From NCBI GenBank assembly GCA_002457315.1, contig NTKI01000003.1, forward strand, positions 37,185 through 101,184: 64,000 nt of DNA, given 5' to 3'. The notes below the pieces were generated by a model. It made no database searches, had not been told where the DNA came from, and saw only the letters and a program-made list of their open reading frames with translations. Within the stretch, counting starts at the first letter, position 1. Each line of letters begins with the position of its first letter. The translations under genes were made by a program, and so were the position numbers. Origin of the DNA: Rhodothermaeota bacterium MED-G19 (lineage in GTDB: Bacteria > Bacteroidota > Bacteroidia > Cytophagales > MED-G16). Below, one piece after another: positions 34,709 to 43,699 of the stretch.

Positions 34709-35734
34709 TTATGACATTAATACAGATCTGAAACCTTCAATGTTTTTTAAAGCTACCCCTGTTCCTCTAACAACAGCCCTAAGTGGTTCCTCAGCAATAT
34801 GTATTGGTAACTTTGTTTTCAGGTTTAGTCTTTTATCTAAACCTCTAAGTAAAGCTCCTCCACCTGTTAAATAAATTCCGTTATCATAAATGTCGGCAGA
34901 AAGCTCAGGAGGAGAGCTCTCAAGTGCTTTAAGAACTGCTTCTTCTATTTTAGAAATTGATTTGTCCATTGCAAAAGCTATTTCTGAATAGGTAATTTTA
35001 ACAATTTTAGGTATCCCAGAAATTAAATCTCTTCCTCTTATATCTAAGTCTTCTGGAGCATCCTTAAGTTCAGTCATTGCGGAACCAACTTCAATTTTAA
35101 TTTTTTCTGCTGACCTTTCACCAATTAATAGGTTATGCTGTCTCTTCATATAGTCCAATATGTCGTCAGTAAAACTATCTCCCGCAACACGAATTGACTG
35201 ATCAGTAACAATTCCAGAGAGTGCAATAATTGCAATTTCTGTAGTACCACCTCCAATATCAACAATCATAGAACCCACAGGCCTTTCAATATTTATACCA
35301 ATACCAATTGCAGCCGCTAAAGGTTCATGAATCATATAAACCTCTTTTGCTCCAGCGTGTTCCGCTGAATCTCTTACAGCTCTTTTCTCCACTTCGGTAA
35401 TCCCAGATGGAATACAAATTACCATCCTATGAGAAACAGGCATAAATCTTTTTCCACTGTCTATCATTTTAATTAATCCTCTTATCATATGTTCAGCTGC
35501 ATGAAAATCAGCAATAACACCATCCTTAAGAGGTCGAATAGTCTTAATATTTTCGTGGGTCTTTTCATGCATTTGCATAGCCTCAGAACCCACTGCTAAA
35601 ACTTTATTTGAAATTCTATCAATAGCAATAATTGAGGGCTCATCCACAACAACAGATCCTTTACTTATAATTAAGGTATTTGCTGTACCCAAATCAATAG
35701 CCAAATCATTATTAAAGTAATCAAAAAAACCCAT
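34709..35734 (-). CDS. mreB: Rod shape-determining actin homologue MreB
   Basis: MreB filaments guide lateral cell-wall synthesis. The 341-residue product shows all actin-fold motifs: phosphate 1 DLGTANTLI, connect 1, phosphate 2 MIVDIGGGTTEIAII, the adenosine motif IYLTGGGALLRGLD, and HEPLAAAIGIG. The presence of mreBCD, mrdA and rodA together predicts a rod-shaped cell. It lies 59 bases after purH, the largest gap in this minus-strand block, and a TAnnTTTG box is present there. Confidence 0.97.
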   Translation of the reverse strand: MGFFDYFNNDLAIDLGTANTLIISKGSVVVDEPSIIAIDRISNKVLAVGSEAMQMHEKTHENIKTIRPLKDGVIADFHAAEHMIRGLIKMIDSGKRFMPVSHRMVICIPSGITEVEKRAVRDSAEHAGAKEVYMIHEPLAAAIGIGINIERPVGSMIVDIGGGTTEIAIIALSGIVTDQSIRVAGDSFTDDILDYMKRQHNLLIGERSAEKIKIEVGSAMTELKDAPEDLDIRGRDLISGIPKIVKITYSEIAFAMDKSISKIEEAVLKALESSPPELSADIYDNGIYLTGGGALLRGLDKRLNLKTKLPIHIAEEPLRAVVRGTGVALKNIEGFRSVLMS

Positions 35735-35762
35735 GTATATTTTGTTAATTGGTTTACACTTA

Positions 35763-35770
35763 CAAAAGTA
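35763..35770 (-). promoter_or_regulatory. Putative -7 box of the mreB operon
   Basis: On the minus strand TACTTTTG matches TAnnTTTG, 28 bases before the mreB ATG, in the 59-base gap after purH. No clear TTTG lies at the -33 position, so the promoter is tentative. Confidence 0.4.
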
Positions 35771-35793
35771 AGAAAATATATGTTATAGTTTTA

Positions 35794-37284
35794 CTAATGA
35801 TAAAAATGTCTTACTCCAGATAAGTACATAGCAATTTTTCTTTCGTCACAAGCATTTATAGAAAGATCATCTTTTATTGATCCTCCTGGTTGAACAACTG
35901 CAGTAATTCCGGCATCAGAAGCAATCTCAATACAATCAGGAAAAGGGAAAAAAGCATCAGAAGCCATAACACTATTTGATAAGTCGAAATTAAAAGTTTT
36001 TGCTTTCTCAATTGCAAATTTAAGTGCATCAATTCTAGAAGTTTGACCAACACCACTTGAAAGCATCTGCTCATCTTTAACTAAAACGATTGCATTAGAC
36101 TTCGAGTGTTTAACAATTTTATTTGCAAACTCTAAATCTCTTAACTGATTTTCATTACAACTTAGTTTACTGACTAATTTCCAGTTTTTATATGAGTTCT
36201 TAACATTATCTGATTCTTGTTTTAATGAACCATTTAAAATACTTCTAAAAGTAAAAGGTTTATGTGTGTCTCTTTTTTGAATTAATACTATTCTATTCTT
36301 TTTAGATTTCAGGATTGAAAGGGCGGCATCATTATATTCTGGAGCAATAATAATTTCAAAAAATAATGAGTTCATTTTTTCTGCTGCATCTTTATCAATC
36401 ATCTTATTTGAAATCAATACACCTCCAAAAGCTGATAGTGGATCTGCCTCGAGAGCTTTAGAATAACATTTTGATACGTCAGAGGAAGAGGAAATACCAC
36501 ACGCATTATTGTGTTTTAAAATAGCAAAAGTTGGAGAATTAAACTCATATATTAATCTTACAGCTGAGTCAACATCAAGTAAATTGTTATAAGAAAGTTC
36601 TTTACCATTTAGTTTATCAAAAACCTCGTCAATATCACCTTTAAAAATAGCAGATTGGTGTGGGTTTTCTCCATATCTCAACTCTTTATAAACTCCTACA
36701 CTTCTACCGAAGAACTCCTCAATTTCCATATCATATACTGAAATATATGAGAACGCTTCAAAGGCTAACCTTTTTCTGAAATCCAAATTTGTTTCAAATT
36801 TGTTTTTAGAAAGAAATGTAAGAACGTCATTATATTGATTTTTGGACGATATAGTTACTACATCTGCAAAGTTTTTTGCAGCTGCCCTAATTAAAGAAAC
36901 TCCTCCAATATCTATTTTTTCAATTATTTCAGACTCATCATTAGTTGACTCAACTGTCTTCTGAAAAGGATACAGATCAACCACAACCAAATCTATTTTT
37001 GATAAATTATATTTTTTTTCATCTTCTAAATCAGACTCTGTATTAGATCTAGAAAGTATTGAGCCAAAGACCTTAGGATGAAGAGTTTTAACCCTACCCC
37101 CAAGTATTGAAGGGTAGTCAGTGAGAGATTCTACAGGAGTAACAGGAATATTTAACCCTTCAATGTATTTTTGAGTACCCCCAGTAGAAATAATATTAAT
37201 ATCATTTTTATGTAATTCTATACACAAATCATCGATTCCATCTTTATTGAAAACAGAGATTAAAGCAGAATTAATTTTTTTCAT
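35794..37284 (-). CDS. purH: Bifunctional AICAR transformylase / IMP cyclohydrolase
   Basis: PurH carries out the last two steps of IMP synthesis: formylation of AICAR and ring closure. The 496-residue product has the N-terminal MGS-like cyclohydrolase domain (ALISVFNKDGIDDL, IISTGGTQKYIE, LGGRVKTLHPKVFGSIL) and the transformylase domain (LRYGENPHQSAIF, LKHNNACGISS, SNAIVLVKDEQMLSSGVGQTSR, ASDAFFPFPD). I chose ATG 37284 over an in-frame TTG two codons earlier. It is 14 bases after purN, with which it shares 10-formyl-THF chemistry. Confidence 0.96.
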   Translation of the reverse strand: MKKINSALISVFNKDGIDDLCIELHKNDINIISTGGTQKYIEGLNIPVTPVESLTDYPSILGGRVKTLHPKVFGSILSRSNTESDLEDEKKYNLSKIDLVVVDLYPFQKTVESTNDESEIIEKIDIGGVSLIRAAAKNFADVVTISSKNQYNDVLTFLSKNKFETNLDFRKRLAFEAFSYISVYDMEIEEFFGRSVGVYKELRYGENPHQSAIFKGDIDEVFDKLNGKELSYNNLLDVDSAVRLIYEFNSPTFAILKHNNACGISSSSDVSKCYSKALEADPLSAFGGVLISNKMIDKDAAEKMNSLFFEIIIAPEYNDAALSILKSKKNRIVLIQKRDTHKPFTFRSILNGSLKQESDNVKNSYKNWKLVSKLSCNENQLRDLEFANKIVKHSKSNAIVLVKDEQMLSSGVGQTSRIDALKFAIEKAKTFNFDLSNSVMASDAFFPFPDCIEIASDAGITAVVQPGGSIKDDLSINACDERKIAMYLSGVRHFYH

Positions 37285-37298
37285 CCACAAAAGTAATA

Positions 37299-37868
37299 TT
37301 ATAATTTATTTAAAATATATTTTTCAATTATTTGAGGGAAGAATTTATATTCTAGTTCATGAATTCTTGAGCTCAAACTACTTACCGTATCTTCATCTAA
37401 AACAGAAATTGACTTTTGAAATAAAACTTTTCCTTTATCATACTCTTCGTTAACAAGATGAATCGTAATTCCTGATTCTTTATCATTTTCTTTTAACACA
37501 CTCCTATGAACATAGTCGCCATAATACCCTTTGCCTCCATGCTTTGGTAATAAGGATGGATGAATATTTAAAATCTTATTTTTAAATTGTCTTATAATTG
37601 TTTTTGGTATTAATCTTAGGTAACCACCTAAGGCAATATGTGTTATTTTGTGACTTGCTAAGATTTTCAAAACATTATCAGGAGAAGTCTCTTTATAATT
37701 AAAATATATATAAGGAATATTTAATTTTTTTGCCCTTTCTATGACATAAGCATTTTGATTATCTGTCAAAACAAGTCCTACTTTCACTTTATCATTACCC
37801 ACAAAGTATTTATAGATATTTTCAACATTTGATCCACTTCCAGAGGCAAATAAAGCTAAGGTGTTCAT
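37299..37868 (-). CDS. purN: Phosphoribosylglycinamide formyltransferase
   Basis: PurN transfers a formyl group from 10-formyl-THF to GAR, the third step of purine synthesis. The 189-residue product has LALFASGSGSNVENI (phosphate binding), ALGGYLRLIPKTII, NIHPSLLPKHGGKGYYG with the catalytic Asn and His, and a SGITIHLVNEEYDKG block containing the third active-site region. The equivalent of the catalytic Asp (usually xxxDxG) is the Asp in EEYDKG. It starts eight bases after the ccmF stop and runs into purH. Confidence 0.95.
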   Translation of the reverse strand: MNTLALFASGSGSNVENIYKYFVGNDKVKVGLVLTDNQNAYVIERAKKLNIPYIYFNYKETSPDNVLKILASHKITHIALGGYLRLIPKTIIRQFKNKILNIHPSLLPKHGGKGYYGDYVHRSVLKENDKESGITIHLVNEEYDKGKVLFQKSISVLDEDTVSSLSSRIHELEYKFFPQIIEKYILNKL

Positions 37869-37876
37869 GACGATTT

Positions 37877-40348
37877 TTAAATTTTTCTTTTAACTAATGA
37901 TAATGATAAACCAAAAATCATAATAAAAAACCCAATCCACATAAGATTTATTAATGGTTTTTTCATTGCCTCTATTATCACCCAATTTTTTTGGGTTGTC
38001 TCAAATGAAATTGTGAACTTTTTTTGTTTTGGCAATATTGATGATAAGTACACCTTTACTCCTAAATCATCAATTATATCTGGTATTAAACCAACCTTAC
38101 TATTATCAATTAAAAAAGCTGGTCTGGCTATATACTCCTGACCTTCAGATAATATCTTTATTTGAGCCTCAGCTATAAACTGATCTCCATCATTATTATC
38201 TGATTTTGTTGTTACTTTCTCAATTGAAGATATAAAATCGTTCAGAAAAAAGGTTTCTTTTAGCGCAACTGATACTGAATCTCTTTCGGACCATACGGTT
38301 TCTTGTTCAGGGTCAGGATACGTCCTTACATGTACATAGAAATCTTCCAGAATATTATTTTGTACATCTGGGGAGAATACAATCATATCAGAGTTAGGGT
38401 CCGTTTGAACTTTAGGATATAAATTAAAGGATGAAGACTTATCTTCAAACTTAAGCTCAAAATAAGTTATATTATTATTATCAACTTCTACTGTATCATT
38501 CTCATTATAAAGCTTTCCACCTATTGAAATTTCCTTTTTTAAAATATGCACATTAGACAAGGGTAAATATTCCAAGTAATTTGAGTTAAAATATTCAGTA
38601 TTACCTTTAATTTTTTTTCTTTGTCCAAGATAATTGACATTAAATCTCCCGACCTTTCTATCTTCATTTAAAAACAAAAGCATATTGTTATTATTAACCT
38701 CATCAGGGAAATCACTATTCCAAACAAGTCCCGTATAATTATTTGATTGAATAGAAGAGTAACCCGATGAAAATAAAATACCTATCAGCATAATGGCTAA
38801 ACCCACATGCGCTATTGAACCTGATGACAACAGATCTTTTTTTCTAAAGAAAAATATTAAAACACTACCATTTGAAAATATAGAAAATAATGAGGCGGTA
38901 ATTAGCACCATATACGAAGGAACTGTTATCGGATAAAATAAAATGATTATACTTGAAGTTACAATAGTAAAAACAATAGACTTTGAAAATAGAGCAAATT
39001 TCTCCTTAGCCTTTTTACCCCTCCACCATAATACCTGAGCTATTGACGAAAATATAGCAAGACAAGAAGCAAACCAGATTTGGGCATTAGAGTAAAAAAG
39101 TTCTTTCTCAACTGGTGGCGCTAAATTTGAAAACCCACCAAATAATTCAACAATGGCATTATAAACTGGTATTGAAGTGGGAAATATTACCTGAAAAGAC
39201 ATTAGAATTAGCGCATAAACACCTACAAATAACCAAAAATCTCCAGAATAAACTTTTGCTTCTTTATCTGAATAAGGAATTTCTTTCCATCTACTCACAA
39301 GCAAATAGATACTTATTAGCACAAAGGAGAGCATATAAACAAGAAGCTGTCCGCTTAATCCCAAATCTGTAAAAGAATGAACAGAACTATCTCCAAGGAT
39401 TCCACTTCTAGTCAAAAATGTGGAGTAAAGTATTAGGATAAAGCTTGTCACCGATAGTATTAAAGACATCTTATAATGCTGTTTGTTTTTTTGAGTTAGA
39501 ATAATAGAATGAAGAGAGGCAACTAAAAACAACCACGGAACATAAACCGCATTTTCTACAGGATCCCAATTCCAGTAACCACCAAAATTTAATGTCTCAT
39601 ATGCCCAGTACGCTCCCATCATAATACCTATCCCTAAAACTATTATTGAAATAACAAGCCATTTTTTCGCTGGTGCAACCCATGATTTATAATTCCTAAG
39701 CCGTAGTGAAGAAATAGCATATGAAAAAGGCACTATAGAAACTGCAAATCCTAAGAATAGAGTTGGGGGATGAATAACCATCCAATAATTCTGGAGTAAT
39801 GGATTAAGACCTGATCCGTCTTCAGGTATATAATTGGGGTCTAACTCAAAAATTGGAGCAGATATTGCATCGCTCAAAAGGATAAAAGGAGAACTACCAA
39901 TCTTTAAATCATAAATAACAACTCCCAATATCATTGACGAAAGAAGAAACTGAGTGAAACCAAGGACAATCATTAAAGATGTGTTCCATTTTGAGTCTGG
40001 TTTTAAGATAAAATAAATTCCTATAATCACATTCCAAAACATCCACAATAAAAAAGACCCTTCTTGTCCTTCCCAAAATGAAGATATTTTATAGTAGATG
40101 GGAAGTAACGATGAGGAATGCTGAAAAGCATAATAATATCTGAAATTATCAAAGATTATAATATAATATAATGTTAGAATCACACTTAATAGAAAAAAAG
40201 AGTGAAGCCAAAAGCTAATCCTACCAAATTTTATCCACGAGGTTTTATCTCTAGATTTTTCAGAAATCAAATAACTAACTAGAAAAACAAAAGAAAAAAC
40301 AAAAGAAGATAAAACTGATAGGTGGCCAATATTGCCTGCGGTAAACAT
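37877..40348 (-). CDS. ccmF: Cytochrome c maturation protein CcmF (haem lyase)
   Basis: CcmF is the membrane core of the haem ligation complex that attaches haem to the CXXCH motif of cytochromes c. The 823-residue product has many membrane helices, the WWD-like haem-handling motif in GGYWNWDPVENAVYVPWL, HPPTLFLGF, and a large periplasmic domain between about residues 560 and 790 before the last helix. The histidines expected around haem (for example HPPTL) are present. It sits five bases after ccmE in a ccmB-C-D-E-F run. ccmA, ccmG and ccmH are not in this window. Confidence 0.93.
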   Translation of the reverse strand: MFTAGNIGHLSVLSSFVFSFVFLVSYLISEKSRDKTSWIKFGRISFWLHSFFLLSVILTLYYIIIFDNFRYYYAFQHSSSLLPIYYKISSFWEGQEGSFLLWMFWNVIIGIYFILKPDSKWNTSLMIVLGFTQFLLSSMILGVVIYDLKIGSSPFILLSDAISAPIFELDPNYIPEDGSGLNPLLQNYWMVIHPPTLFLGFAVSIVPFSYAISSLRLRNYKSWVAPAKKWLVISIIVLGIGIMMGAYWAYETLNFGGYWNWDPVENAVYVPWLFLVASLHSIILTQKNKQHYKMSLILSVTSFILILYSTFLTRSGILGDSSVHSFTDLGLSGQLLVYMLSFVLISIYLLVSRWKEIPYSDKEAKVYSGDFWLFVGVYALILMSFQVIFPTSIPVYNAIVELFGGFSNLAPPVEKELFYSNAQIWFASCLAIFSSIAQVLWWRGKKAKEKFALFSKSIVFTIVTSSIIILFYPITVPSYMVLITASLFSIFSNGSVLIFFFRKKDLLSSGSIAHVGLAIMLIGILFSSGYSSIQSNNYTGLVWNSDFPDEVNNNNMLLFLNEDRKVGRFNVNYLGQRKKIKGNTEYFNSNYLEYLPLSNVHILKKEISIGGKLYNENDTVEVDNNNITYFELKFEDKSSSFNLYPKVQTDPNSDMIVFSPDVQNNILEDFYVHVRTYPDPEQETVWSERDSVSVALKETFFLNDFISSIEKVTTKSDNNDGDQFIAEAQIKILSEGQEYIARPAFLIDNSKVGLIPDIIDDLGVKVYLSSILPKQKKFTISFETTQKNWVIIEAMKKPLINLMWIGFFIMIFGLSLSLVKRKI

Positions 40349-40352
40349 GATA

Positions 40353-40757
40353 TTATATTTTTATATCTTCTTCAGTGTATTTTGATGGGCATTTCAATAA
40401 TATCTCATTTGCGACAAACTTATTGTTTTCGTATCCACCAATTACAACTACCTGTTCAGAAAGCAAAAAATCTGGTGGCATAGGTTCACCATAGAACACA
40501 CTTTCTTTTTTTCCTTCCTCATCAATCATCTCAAATGTGAAGCTAAGCATGTTTTCTCCATTAGTAAAACCTAATATTCGGTTGTTTTGGTCTTTATTTA
40601 ATTTTCCAACAACATGAAACTTAGACATGCTGCCTGACTCATACATATCCTTTGCTTTATTAAAACTAACGTATGTACTTGCGTCACCAAAAGTGGATAT
40701 AATAATTATTACCACTACACTAATAAAGACAATAAAAATTGCGCTTGAATTTTTCAT
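40353..40757 (-). CDS. ccmE: Periplasmic haem chaperone CcmE, cysteine type
   Basis: CcmE carries haem from the CcmABCD complex to CcmF. The 134-residue product has one N-terminal membrane helix (about 7-22) and an OB fold with YVSFNKAKDMYESGS, FHVVGKL and VVVIGGYENNKFVANEILLKCPSKY (key parts). The haem-binding residue is Cys123 in CPSKY (Cys-x3-Tyr), not His as in E. coli; Cys-type CcmE proteins are known from some anaerobes and archaea and occur in Bacteroidota. The start overlaps ccmD by four bases. Confidence 0.92.
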   Translation of the reverse strand: MKNSSAIFIVFISVVVIIIISTFGDASTYVSFNKAKDMYESGSMSKFHVVGKLNKDQNNRILGFTNGENMLSFTFEMIDEEGKKESVFYGEPMPPDFLLSEQVVVIGGYENNKFVANEILLKCPSKYTEEDIKI

Positions 40758-40933
40758 TTTTCTTTTTTAATAGAATCTATCTTCTTTTCTAATCTATAGA
40801 GATATAAAAATAGACCTGAAAGAATAATTAAAAAAATTAACACAACGACATAAATTTTACCTTCGCTCCTAAGGGTATCAGCCATTGTAACTTCTTGTAA
40901 AAATACAATCAAACTAAACATATAATTAATCAT
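40754..40933 (-). CDS. ccmD: CcmD-family small membrane protein
   Basis: A 59-residue gene that sits exactly between ccmC and ccmE with ATGA overlaps on both sides. It reads MINYMFSLIVFLQEVTMADT, then LRSEGKIYVVVLIFLIILSG, then a membrane helix followed by LYRLEKKIDSIKKEK. The single helix followed by a charged tail is the CcmD pattern, and ADTLRSEGKIYVVV is what I recall for Bacteroidota CcmD. The protein helps release holo-CcmE from the CcmABC complex. An in-frame ATG at 40885 would give a shorter 43-residue form starting at MADT. Confidence 0.88.
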   Translation of the reverse strand: MINYMFSLIVFLQEVTMADTLRSEGKIYVVVLIFLIILSGLFLYLYRLEKKIDSIKKEK

Positions 40934-41592
40934 AACTTGTTCTTTAATTTTAAAACTCTAAGTCTTAAATCAGCAATCCAAACACCAAGTAAAATAAATC
41001 CGATAACAGCTGGGTAAAACACTATTCTAAGCTGGGAGTTTAGATCATATACATTAAATCCTGGGTTGCCACCATTTCCTGGATGTAATGAATCAGTCAA
41101 CCTTGGCAAAATAAAAATTAAGGGGATAAGCATCGAAAAGGCCAAAATGTTATAAACCGAAGATATTTTACCTTTCTTTGACTCATCTTCTATTGAGTTT
41201 CTTAACACGAAATAACTAAAATATATAAGCAAACCAATCGCAGACCCATTTAATTTAGGATCATTTGTCCAGTAAGTGCCCCAAGTATATTTAGCCCAAA
41301 TCATTCCTGAAATAATACCTAATACCCCAAAGAAAACACCAATATTTGAATAATTATAGGATTTTAAATCATAGGATAAATCTCCAGTGCTAATAAACCT
41401 ATAAGCGTTTATAGAGGAAAGAAAAAGTAAAAAAATCATAGTAAACCATATTGGAACATGAAAATAAAGTACCCTAATAGTCTCATTGAGAATTGGTAAT
41501 CTAGGAACATCAAATAGAACGCCTGCAGAAGCGGTATAAAGTAAGAGTAATACGCAAAGTGTCTTTACTATTTTCATAATTAATTTCTCCAT
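40930..41592 (-). CDS. ccmC: Haem exporter/handling protein CcmC
   Basis: CcmC presents haem to CcmE. The 220-residue protein has six membrane helices and the conserved WWD-like region WGTYWTNDPKLNGSAIGLLIYFSY (key part WTNDPKLNG), with two flanking histidines, one in YFHVPIWF near residue 43 and one in DSLHPGN near 172, which fit the axial haem ligands. The order ccmB-ccmC-ccmD-ccmE-ccmF supports the assignment. It overlaps ccmB by 13 bases and ccmD by four. Confidence 0.94.
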   Translation of the reverse strand: MEKLIMKIVKTLCVLLLLYTASAGVLFDVPRLPILNETIRVLYFHVPIWFTMIFLLFLSSINAYRFISTGDLSYDLKSYNYSNIGVFFGVLGIISGMIWAKYTWGTYWTNDPKLNGSAIGLLIYFSYFVLRNSIEDESKKGKISSVYNILAFSMLIPLIFILPRLTDSLHPGNGGNPGFNVYDLNSQLRIVFYPAVIGFILLGVWIADLRLRVLKLKNKL

Positions 41593-42242
41593 AAAAACCC
41601 AAACAAAAATTTTGTCAGAGATACCAATATTATATTCAACAAAATTAAAAGATAGATATCATCTTGAACAAGAATCCAAGAAAATTCTGTAGAAGACACT
41701 TTACTAAGCTTAATTAACAATAAAAAAATAGGAATAATAACAGGAAAACTAAGAATGCTTATAAGAGAAGAATTGTTTTTAACCTGATGAGCAACAGCAG
41801 CAATTAATGTCAAGCAATTAGATATACTAAGAGCTCCAATAAATAAAAGGCTAAAAAAGAATGGTAATGAAATTATATAGTTGCCAAGAAAAAATGTGAA
41901 TACAGCAAATGTGAGAAAAGAGACAAATAAAATAAAAATGAAATTATAAATTAGTTTAGAAAATATAAGTTCGTCTGGACTCAACACATAGTAATAATAA
42001 TAATTTCTATTGCTAGATTCTTGAAAAAAACTTTTAGAGACTGATGATATGGAGCTAAAAAGAATAATTATCCAGAAAATTGAGACCCAGTGTTCTGAAT
42101 TTAGAATCCCAACTGGCTGAAAAGATATATATACTATATATATGGAAGAGACAACATATAAGGCAACAGAAAAAAAGAGATGACTCTGACTCATCTCAAT
42201 TTTAAAATCCTTGTATAAAATTGATAATATTTTATTTATCAT
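41580..42242 (-). CDS. ccmB: Haem exporter ABC permease subunit CcmB
   Basis: A 220-residue membrane protein with six predicted helices, the permease partner of the ATPase CcmA in cytochrome c maturation. It starts with ILYKDFKIEMSQSHLFFSVALYV, has the family features EHWVSIFWIIILFSSISSVSKSF and a final long hydrophobic hairpin. It is the first gene of the ccm run; ccmA is not next to it and must lie elsewhere, as is common in Bacteroidota. The ATG lies seven bases after a TAATTTTG promoter box. Confidence 0.9.
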   Translation of the reverse strand: MINKILSILYKDFKIEMSQSHLFFSVALYVVSSIYIVYISFQPVGILNSEHWVSIFWIIILFSSISSVSKSFFQESSNRNYYYYYVLSPDELIFSKLIYNFIFILFVSFLTFAVFTFFLGNYIISLPFFFSLLFIGALSISNCLTLIAAVAHQVKNNSSLISILSFPVIIPIFLLLIKLSKVSSTEFSWILVQDDIYLLILLNIILVSLTKFLFGFLWRN

Positions 42243-42249
42243 TGTCGTG

Positions 42250-42257
42250 CAAAATTA
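42250..42257 (-). promoter_or_regulatory. Putative -7 box of the ccm operon
   Basis: On the minus strand TAATTTTG ends seven bases before the ccmB ATG, in the 30-base divergent gap to cysC. A leaderless or nearly leaderless ccmB mRNA is predicted. No good -33 element is visible. Confidence 0.4.
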
Positions 42258-42272
42258 ACATTATAACATCAA

Positions 42273-42869
42273 ATGGATACATCAAAAAACTTATTTCCTC
42301 ATCAACACTTTGTTGATGCCGATCTGAGAAGAAAACTCATCAATCAAAAACCTATTTTAATTTGGTTATCTGGGCTATCTGGCTCAGGGAAATCAACAAT
42401 TGCAAATGATCTTGAAAAAAAGCTTTACGAAAATGGTTTTCTTTCATATCTTCTCGACGGAGATAATATAAGAATTGGTTTAAATAAAGATCTAGGGTTT
42501 TCAGATGATGACAGAAAAGAAAATATCAGGAGAATATCAGAAGTTTCAAGATTAATGTTAGACGCTGGGCTAATTGTTATCACAGCATTTATTTCCCCTT
42601 TTGAAGAAGAGAGAGATCTTGCTAAAAGTTTAGTCAAAAAAGAAAATTATTTTCTTGTCCATGTTGACTGTTCTGTTGAAAAATGTGAAGAAAGAGACGT
42701 AAAAGGACTATATAAGAAAGCTAGAATGGGTGAAATTAAAAACTTCACAGGAATTGATTCCCCTTACGAAATTCCCGAATCTCCTAGTATGATTGTAGAT
42801 ACTGAAAAAGAGAGTGTAGAGCAATCCGTTGAAAAAATTTATAATGCTATTAAAAGCAAAATAAAATAA
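42273..42869 (+). CDS. cysC: Adenylylsulfate (APS) kinase
   Basis: CysC phosphorylates APS to PAPS, the activated sulfate used for sulfation or reduction. The 198-residue product has the P-loop GLSGSGKST (about residues 34-42), LLDGDNIRIGLNKDLGFSDDDRKENIRR, AFISPFEEERDLAKSL and MGEIKNFTGIDSPYE (key parts). It overlaps the cysQ start by one base. No sulfate-reduction genes lie near, so the pair may serve sulfation of lipids or polysaccharides rather than assimilation (inference). Confidence 0.95.
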   Translation: MDTSKNLFPHQHFVDADLRRKLINQKPILIWLSGLSGSGKSTIANDLEKKLYENGFLSYLLDGDNIRIGLNKDLGFSDDDRKENIRRISEVSRLMLDAGLIVITAFISPFEEERDLAKSLVKKENYFLVHVDCSVEKCEERDVKGLYKKARMGEIKNFTGIDSPYEIPESPSMIVDTEKESVEQSVEKIYNAIKSKIK

Positions 42870-43639
42870 TGTCAAAATATTCAATAGAGTTAGAGCTAGC
42901 ATTGGATGCTGCCGTTAAGGCTGGAGAGAACATAATGGAGGTATATAATTCTACTGAATCAATAAACTACGAAAAAAAAGCAGATGATTCCCCTCTAACT
43001 GTAGCTGATAAAAAGTCTCATAATACAATAATTGATTTTCTAAAGGAAACTAATATTAATATCATCAGCGAAGAGAGTAAAAGTATAGATTATGATGAAA
43101 GAAAAAACTGGGAGGAGTATTGGCTTATTGATCCCTTAGACGGAACTAAAGAATTCATAAAAAAAAACGGCGAGTTTACTGTTAATATTGCTCTAATCAA
43201 AAACAACAAACCACATTTGGGAGTAGTTTATTGCCCTGTAAAAAAGATACTTTATTGGAATGATCATGAAAAAAAAGTCTTTAAAAGAGAGGGAGAAGAT
43301 CAGGTTGAGTTAACAAAAAGAGTGTCTGTGAATGAAAACGAAGAAGGGCTAAGGGTTGTGGTTTCCAGGTCTCATATGAGTGAAGAAACTTCTGATTATG
43401 TAAATAAATTGACAAATCCTGAACTTATATCATGTGGGAGTTCCTTAAAATTTTTATATATAGCAGACAATAAGGCTGATATTTACCCGCGATTTGGGCC
43501 GACAATGGAGTGGGATACCGCAGCAGCACACTCTATACTAAATGCTTTAGATATTAATGTTATAAATTTAGAGACAGGCAGAGAACTCTCTTACAACAAA
43601 GAGAATTTACTTAATCCATATTTTATTATAAAAGCATAA
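42869..43639 (+). CDS. cysQ: 3'(2'),5'-bisphosphate nucleotidase CysQ
   Basis: CysQ removes the 3'-phosphate of PAP, the by-product of PAPS use, and so protects the cell from PAP build-up. The 256-residue product is of the inositol monophosphatase superfamily: DSPLTVADKKSH, IISEESK, the metal motif WLIDPLDGTKEFI, and the second-metal region GPTMEWDTAAAHSIL. It directly follows cysC (shared base), a functional pair that makes and recycles PAPS. Confidence 0.95.
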   Translation: MSKYSIELELALDAAVKAGENIMEVYNSTESINYEKKADDSPLTVADKKSHNTIIDFLKETNINIISEESKSIDYDERKNWEEYWLIDPLDGTKEFIKKNGEFTVNIALIKNNKPHLGVVYCPVKKILYWNDHEKKVFKREGEDQVELTKRVSVNENEEGLRVVVSRSHMSEETSDYVNKLTNPELISCGSSLKFLYIADNKADIYPRFGPTMEWDTAAAHSILNALDINVINLETGRELSYNKENLLNPYFIIKA

Positions 43640-43661
43640 CATATTGTAATATGTCTTTTTC

Positions 43662-43693
43662 CTTGAAATAGATTATTTAGTCACGTATATTTG
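43662..43693 (+). promoter_or_regulatory. Promoter of pheS, predicted leaderless
   Basis: CTTG (43662-43665), 20 bases, then TATATTTG (43686-43693), an exact TAnnTTTG box. It ends six bases before the pheS ATG, so the transcript would start at or within a base or two of the start codon. Confidence 0.55.
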
Positions 43694-43699
43694 ATATTC

